Of a stretch of 17,938 bases of DNA, positions 14,841 to 17,938 are shown one piece after another; positions within the stretch are counted from its first letter, which is position 1, and every line of letters starts with the position of its first letter. Origin of the DNA: an uncultured Eubacteriales bacterium (GTDB lineage Bacteria; Bacillota; Clostridia; UBA1381; UMGS1253); NCBI GenBank assembly GCA_900550065.1, contig URQR01000020.1, positions 1 through 17,938 of the forward strand, in the 5' to 3' direction. The notes under the pieces were generated by a model that did not search any database, was not told the origin of the DNA, and saw only the letters and a program-made list of their open reading frames with translations. A program made the position numbers and the translations under genes.

Positions 14841-14870
14841 CTTCTCACCCCCTCTGTTCTCAACGCTCTA

Positions 14871-16241
14871 TTAACTGCCATAGTTCAAGAACGACCCATA
14901 TTCGGCCGTATCGAAACAGTCTGCTTCTATATATCGTTTTGATTCGGAAGCGCCGCGCGCCGCTTCCGAGCTGATAAACCCTCTAAGCGCGTCCGGCGCA
15001 TGCGTCAGCTCGTGCGGCTCGCGCGCCACATCGTTTGGGTTGCGCTCGTCAAATTGCAGCGCGGGCAGCGTCCGAATCAGGTTGACACAGTTTTCAAATA
15101 TTGTCAGCCGCGCCGTTGTGACATTTTGTTCATCCTTGTACGGCTTGAGCCACTCCTTCAAGTCGTACCACCCCTGTATGCGGCTGTTGTCCGACTTGTA
15201 AAAGTAGAGTCCGTTTTCTAAAAAGATATCAATCGCACTCTTGCCCGTTTCCTGCCGCCTGTTCCATAAGTCCGGCGGCGCAAACCGCATCGCAATCTCG
15301 TCGTCGCCGTTCACCTCTTTGATTCGCCGTGCCGCCTCTGAAATAATCAGCCCGCTCTCGTAGAGCTCCTTATACACATACGCCTTGCCGTTGTAATCGA
15401 GCGCAATCCATAAGCACGCCAGCATGTCCAGCCCATAGTCGATGCTGATATACCGCCGCCACTCGCGCGGCAGCAGGGTGGCTTTGCGCACATGAATGTC
15501 GCGGCTAAACTCGGAAAAGTACTGGCCTTCAAAGATGTCCCAGTCCCCGTACAACATGGCCCTGCGCCTTGTCTCCGGCAGATTCTCGAGGCTTTTTACA
15601 TAGTCCGGCGAATGGGCAAGCAAGTATGGATTGTCGTATACCAGCGATTTAATAAACCGGTAGTCCTCCGGCGATTCGCTCCCACGGTAGTCACGGTCAA
15701 TAAAGAGCCGCTTTACCCATCCATGACCGACGCCGCCCGGATTACAGGTCAGATACATCCGAGGCGTAAACGCCGATTCACACAGCCCACTCGAACGGTT
15801 TGACTCAGTCAGCGCCTGAAATTGGAACTCCGTAAACTGTGTCGCCTCCTCCAAAAATATTACGTCGTAGCCCTGCCCCTGATATTGCAGCACGTCCCGC
15901 TCTGCTGCACAATAACCGAGCACAATCCGGCTCCCATTTGGAAAAAGGAACTCTCTGTTCGATGCCTTATATGTAACTGCGTCATGAAGCTGTTTGAGCA
16001 ATGGCAGCAGGTGATTTTCCCGCAGTGCATGCAGCGTACGGCGCAGCAGCAAGATTTGTATACCGGGGTGAGCAAGTGCAAGCACAACCGCTTTGGTGCG
16101 TGCCGCCCAGCTTTTCCCGCCGCCGCGCGCGCCGCCGTAGGCAATAAACCGCTCTGTTGCGCAGAAGAAATCCTCTTGCTTCGGCTGTGGTACACCGAGT
16201 GTAACCCGCCGCACAAGCGGCCCATTTTTTACTGTGCCCAT
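14871..16241 (-). CDS. terL: Terminase large subunit
   Basis: The 456-residue packaging motor has both activities. The ATPase part shows Walker A GGARGGGKS (36-44, K43), Walker B VIFLEE (127-132) and the coupling segment YLTCNPGG (163-170). The RNase H-like nuclease part begins at YISIDYGLD, with D268 as a first metal ligand, and ends at HAPDALR with D417. It cuts concatemeric DNA and drives it through the portal. The start ATG lies in the last codons of terS (13-base overlap), with AGCAGGTG upstream, so the two are translationally coupled. Length is within the usual range. Whether packaging is headful (pac) or site-specific (cos) cannot be decided from this gene alone. Confidence 0.95.
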   Translation of the reverse strand: MGTVKNGPLVRRVTLGVPQPKQEDFFCATERFIAYGGARGGGKSWAARTKAVVLALAHPGIQILLLRRTLHALRENHLLPLLKQLHDAVTYKASNREFLFPNGSRIVLGYCAAERDVLQYQGQGYDVIFLEEATQFTEFQFQALTESNRSSGLCESAFTPRMYLTCNPGGVGHGWVKRLFIDRDYRGSESPEDYRFIKSLVYDNPYLLAHSPDYVKSLENLPETRRRAMLYGDWDIFEGQYFSEFSRDIHVRKATLLPREWRRYISIDYGLDMLACLWIALDYNGKAYVYKELYESGLIISEAARRIKEVNGDDEIAMRFAPPDLWNRRQETGKSAIDIFLENGLYFYKSDNSRIQGWYDLKEWLKPYKDEQNVTTARLTIFENCVNLIRTLPALQFDERNPNDVAREPHELTHAPDALRGFISSEAARGASESKRYIEADCFDTAEYGSFLNYGS

Positions 16242-16630
16242 TTTTTCACCTGCTTTTCTAACGTTACAACGACCTCTTTATCAGCAGACGCCGTCTCCTG
16301 TGAATTGCCCGCCGCCTGTAGCCGCTCTAATATATCTGTTACCAAGGACAATACCTTTTCAGTATCCATCACAGCCGCAGACTTCAGCGCCTCAATCAGC
16401 TCTTTTTTTTGCTGCGCCCGCAGCTCCGGCGCGTCCTCAATCAAGCTGATTGCCTCCCATATGCGCGCATCGTGCTTTTTTGCACATCGGAGCCGTTCAA
16501 GCAACAGCGACATACCGCTTTTCACGATTGCCTTCCCATTTCTTGCAAACGCATCTGCCGCTTCTCCGGCCGCAGTGTCCACCGCTGTTATCGTTTGCTC
16601 ATCCTGTTGTGGCTGTACTGTTTCCTCCAC
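16229..16630 (-). CDS. Terminase small subunit (probable)
   Basis: The 133-residue protein is encoded just ahead of and overlapping terL, the standard TerS position. It is almost entirely helical, with charged helices (GMSLLLERLRCAKKHDARIWEAISLI, in two halves around KKHDA, then RAQQKKELIEALKSA and DTEKVLSLVTDILERLQ) and a basic C-terminal end LEKQVKKWAQ that could contact TerL or DNA. No clear helix-turn-helix signature is visible at the N-terminus, so the call is by position and composition. The start is GTG at 16628-16630, 8 bases after AAGGAGG; an ATG between them is out of frame. An earlier in-frame TTG would put the ribosome site inside the gene. Confidence 0.65.
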   Translation of the reverse strand: MEETVQPQQDEQTITAVDTAAGEAADAFARNGKAIVKSGMSLLLERLRCAKKHDARIWEAISLIEDAPELRAQQKKELIEALKSAAVMDTEKVLSLVTDILERLQAAGNSQETASADKEVVVTLEKQVKKWAQ

Positions 16631-16648
16631 TGCATGCACCTCCTTTGT

Positions 16649-16669
16649 GTCGTTTCGTAACAAAACGAC
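16649..16669. promoter_or_regulatory. Imperfect palindrome A ahead of terS
   Basis: This 21-base near-palindrome has arms GTCGTTTCGT and ACAAAACGAC (one arm mismatch) around a central A. It overlaps the terS untranslated leader. Its core TTTTGTTAC (minus strand) resembles palindrome B, whose centre is about 20 bases away. Confidence 0.55.
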
Positions 16670-16671
16670 CT

Positions 16672-16687
16672 ATTTTGTTAACAAAAT
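16672..16687. promoter_or_regulatory. Perfect palindrome B ahead of terS
   Basis: A perfect 16-base palindrome, ATTTTGTTAACAAAAT, lies 2 bases from palindrome A. Together they look like tandem dimer-binding sites on the same DNA face. The binder could be a regulator acting inside the operon, or TerS itself (a packaging site). Confidence 0.6.
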
Positions 16688-16740
16688 GTCCTAAATCAAT
16701 GGTAAAAATAAGGCCGGACAGTAACTATCAAACCTGTTTG

Positions 16741-16938
16741 TTACATATAGCGATGAAAATTTTCTAATACATAGTCAAATTCGCACGCACTGCACACCGG
16801 CTCTCCAAAAAACTCATAATAATCCTCGCCTTCATTAATTGCCGCCTCACACACGCAGCACCGCATCATCGGCTGTGCCTCCGACCCATATGCATACCCG
16901 TATAGGTGACAATTCTTTATCCGGTAATCAACTTCCAC
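16741..16938 (-). CDS. Small zinc-finger-like protein (65 residues)
   Basis: The protein carries two CxxC pairs, C27-C30 and C49-C52, enclosing INEGEDYYEFFGEPV. This treble-clef/LIM-like layout is common in small phage proteins (C-x2-C, Glu/Gly-rich hairpin, C-x2-C). It would bind one zinc. Function is unknown; a DNA- or protein-binding regulator is plausible. The start is the GTG at 16936-16938, about 6 bases after GGAGGTGG. An in-frame ATG ten codons earlier would encode an Arg/Trp-rich lead that merely overlaps the upstream gene and its ribosome site. The gene overlaps the end of the preceding one by 11 bases. Confidence 0.65.
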   Translation of the reverse strand: MEVDYRIKNCHLYGYAYGSEAQPMMRCCVCEAAINEGEDYYEFFGEPVCSACEFDYVLENFHRYM

Positions 16939-17182
16939 TTTGCGCCACCTCCAGCGTCGCCAGCTCATGGTACATAAGCCTCTGTGCAGCGGCCAATTCT
17001 TTTTTTGTGCGCCGTATGCGCCTGTGCGCCCTGTTTTTCTCGTAATGCGGACATTCTTTTACATCAAACGTCACGAAATTACCGCAGCGTACCTTCCGCG
17101 CCTTCCATCCGGGAACCGGGCGCAGCCGAAACAGCCACTCACACTCATCCGCTCCTTTTTTACAGTCAATACAAATACTCAT
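16928..17182 (-). CDS. Small cysteine-rich protein, first gene of the late operon (84 residues)
   Basis: The N-terminal 46 residues hold C4, C7, C14, C33, C44 and H46 (CIDC, then ECEWLF, PVPGW, RCGNF and ECPHY), a likely zinc-binding fold. The C-terminal half is a basic helix, NRAHRRIRRTKKELAAAQRL, which could bind nucleic acid. I do not recognise a named family, although proteins with C-x2-C and a PVPGW-like motif occur in Firmicutes phages. The ATG is preceded by AGAGGGG. It is the first gene after the perfect leftward promoter and is coupled to the next small zinc protein. Confidence 0.7.
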   Translation of the reverse strand: MSICIDCKKGADECEWLFRLRPVPGWKARKVRCGNFVTFDVKECPHYEKNRAHRRIRRTKKELAAAQRLMYHELATLEVAQSGS

Positions 17183-17214
17183 CTCTACCCCTCTTTCTGT
17201 ATCAACTTAAATTT

Positions 17215-17228
17215 TCGCATTAATGCGA
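17215..17228. promoter_or_regulatory. Operator-like palindrome O1
   Basis: TCGCATTAATGCGA is a perfect 14-base palindrome in the leader of the leftward operon, roughly 40 bases downstream of the expected start of transcription. It matches O2 (17329-17342) at 12 of 14 positions. It is a probable binding site of the adjacent repressor. Confidence 0.7.
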
Positions 17229-17271
17229 CTTTTCAATTAAAAAAATATGTTTTTTCCTTCCTGTAACGCTA

Positions 17272-17300
17272 ATTATAGTCGTATATCCTGATTTTGTCAA
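17272..17300 (-). promoter_or_regulatory. Strong leftward promoter of the prophage structural operon
   Basis: On the minus strand, TTGACA (17295-17300), a 17-base spacer and TATAAT (17272-17277) match the sigma-70/sigma-A consensus at all 12 positions. Transcription would begin near 17265 and run through the two small zinc proteins into terS, terL and the rest of the late genes. Candidate operators lie on both sides of it. Confidence 0.88.
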
Positions 17301-17328
17301 TACTTAAAATGAATTTTTTAAAAATTAG

Positions 17329-17342
17329 TTGCATTTATGCGA
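17329..17342. promoter_or_regulatory. Operator-like palindrome O2
   Basis: TTGCATTTATGCGA shares 12 of 14 bases with O1, with one half-site (ATGCGA) unchanged. Its first six bases are the -35 box of the rightward repressor promoter, so binding here would autoregulate the repressor. Confidence 0.65.
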
Positions 17343-17357
17343 TTTCCGTGTTATACT
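17329..17357 (+). promoter_or_regulatory. Promoter of the repressor gene
   Basis: TTGCAT (17329-17334), a 17-base spacer and TATACT (17352-17357) lie about 40 bases ahead of the repressor ATG. It is divergent from the leftward promoter; the two -35 boxes are 28 bases apart. Confidence 0.75.
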
Positions 17358-17395
17358 ATATGTAAATAAAAATTGAGCAATAAGGAGCTGGCTTT

Positions 17396-17938
17396 ATGCA
17401 TACACGCGAAAAAATCAAACAAATGAGAAAACGGCTCGGAATCAGCGCACAGACCCTTGCGGAAAGAATTGGTGTTTCTAAAGCCACGCTATATCGTTAC
17501 GAAAGCGGAGATATTGAAAAAATTCCTATGCATGTTTTAGAAAAAATTGCGGCCGTGCTGGACTGCAACATTCTTTCCTTTACCGAAAAAGAAGTAGAGG
17601 AGTCGCCCAGCGATATTATCTTTCTGCCAATCGTAGGGCGAGTCAGCGCGGGCGTCGGCAGCCTTGCAGAACAATATATCGAGGGGTATGAAAGTACCGC
17701 GCGCAGTTCCATTACGGAAGGAACAGAGTATATCTACTTACGTGTTACAGGCGACAGTATGTACCCAATTTTTATTGAAGGCGACCTTGTATTAGTACAG
17801 TGTCAGCCCTCTGTTGACAGTGGCAACTATGCGGTTGTAGTTATTGACGACTGTGACGGCGTAATTAAGAAAATCGTGTACAGCGACAATTTTATTGAGC
17901 TGCATTCTATTAATCCTTTGTACCGTTTCCGCCGATTT
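17396..17938 (+). CDS. LexA/CI-type phage repressor with S24 self-cleavage domain, 3' end cut off
   Basis: 181 residues are visible. The N-terminal part is a Cro/CI helix-turn-helix: KIKQMRKRLGISAQTLAERI, then GVSKATLYRYESG (26-38). The C-terminal part is a LexA-like peptidase S24 domain with cleavage site A85-G86 (in GRVSAGVG), nucleophile S121 (in TGDSMYP) and general-base K158 (in GVIKKI). All catalytic residues are present, so RecA-stimulated self-cleavage and SOS induction are expected. AAGGAG lies 8 bases before the ATG. It is the only plus-strand gene and is divergent from the structural operon, with candidate operators in between. Codons run to the window edge without a stop; from family lengths only a short C-terminal piece should be missing. 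Confidence 0.93.
   Translation, partial: MHTREKIKQMRKRLGISAQTLAERIGVSKATLYRYESGDIEKIPMHVLEKIAAVLDCNILSFTEKEVEESPSDIIFLPIVGRVSAGVGSLAEQYIEGYESTARSSITEGTEYIYLRVTGDSMYPIFIEGDLVLVQCQPSVDSGNYAVVVIDDCDGVIKKIVYSDNFIELHSINPLYRFRRF

Larger units (their letters stand above)
4440..17938. mobile_element. Podovirus-like prophage (left part: late operon plus repressor)
   Basis: An uninterrupted set of phage genes runs from holin (left) to a LexA/CI-type repressor (right edge). It comprises packaging (TerS, TerL), portal, scaffold, capsid, adaptor, a large nozzle-like protein, fibre, endolysin and holin. No gene looks like a tape-measure, tail-tube or sheath protein, which argues for a short tail. All main ORFs are intact, with good ribosome sites, so the structural module is not visibly decayed. 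Integrase, replication genes and the right attachment site must lie beyond 17938 if present. Confidence 0.85.

Noticed and set aside
15822..16694. Plus-strand ORF of 290 codons across terL/terS
   Set aside because: It lies antisense to clear terminase genes and its Cys/Ser-rich product looks like a shadow translation.
16664..16740. A separate late promoter in the gap before terS
   Set aside because: The candidate -35 TTGATT (16694-16699) has no acceptable -10 at 16-18 bases spacing; only the palindromes are well supported.
17208..17236. Second leftward promoter with O1 in its spacer
   Set aside because: TTGAAA at 17231-17236 is reasonable, but the matching -10 (AATTTA) is poor; the perfect promoter upstream explains expression.
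4440..17938. Gene transfer agent instead of a prophage
   Set aside because: The gene set is podovirus-like with a normal SOS-type repressor and an intact holin-endolysin pair; nothing seen argues specifically for a GTA.
1..17938. CRISPR array, tRNA or rRNA genes
   Set aside because: No regularly spaced repeats, cloverleaf sequences or rRNA segments were noticed on either strand.

Overview
The window is a bacterial chromosome segment with a resident prophage. Strong Shine-Dalgarno sequences (AGGAGG/GGAGGTG type), several TTG and GTG starts, consensus sigma-70/A-type promoters, clostridial-style phage genes and a moderately high GC content point to a member of the Firmicutes, probably Clostridia. 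That assignment is inference; no rRNA or other taxonomic marker gene is present. Nearly all genes lie on the minus strand. The exception is the repressor gene at the right edge.

Region 1 (1-4440) is host. Six minus-strand genes are packed with gaps of 0-34 bases and probably form one operon, read from a promoter at 4405-4433. In order of transcription they are a HisD-family dehydrogenase, a HisB-family dehydratase, a GNAT acetyltransferase, a HAD-family phosphatase, the beta subunit of a class I fumarase/tartrate dehydratase, and the N-terminal part of a tyrosine recombinase that runs off the left edge. The HisD and HisB homologues each lack residues that are metal ligands or active-site residues in the classical enzymes. 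The pair may therefore be paralogues with another job.

Region 2 (about 4440-17182) is the late operon of a podovirus-like prophage, transcribed right to left. It encodes two small cysteine-rich proteins, TerS, TerL, a small membrane protein, portal, scaffold, major capsid protein (with an extra C-terminal Ig-like domain), head-tail adaptor, a large tail-nozzle-like protein, tail fibre, amidase endolysin, a repetitive coiled-coil protein of unknown role, and holin. It ends at a bidirectional terminator (4452-4472) that abuts the host hisD-like promoter. No tape-measure, tail-tube or sheath gene is present, and the capsid-adaptor-nozzle-fibre order fits a short-tailed phage.

Region 3 (17183-17938) is the control region. 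A leftward promoter with perfect consensus hexamers (TTGACA, 17 bp, TATAAT) drives the structural operon. A rightward promoter drives a LexA/CI-type self-cleaving repressor cut off by the right edge. Two 14-bp palindromes matching at 12 of 14 positions flank the leftward promoter, and one covers the repressor's own -35 box. They are the obvious candidate operators. The morphogenesis operon therefore appears to be controlled directly by the repressor, without replication or early genes between them. A second, different pair of palindromes about two helical turns apart lies just ahead of terS.
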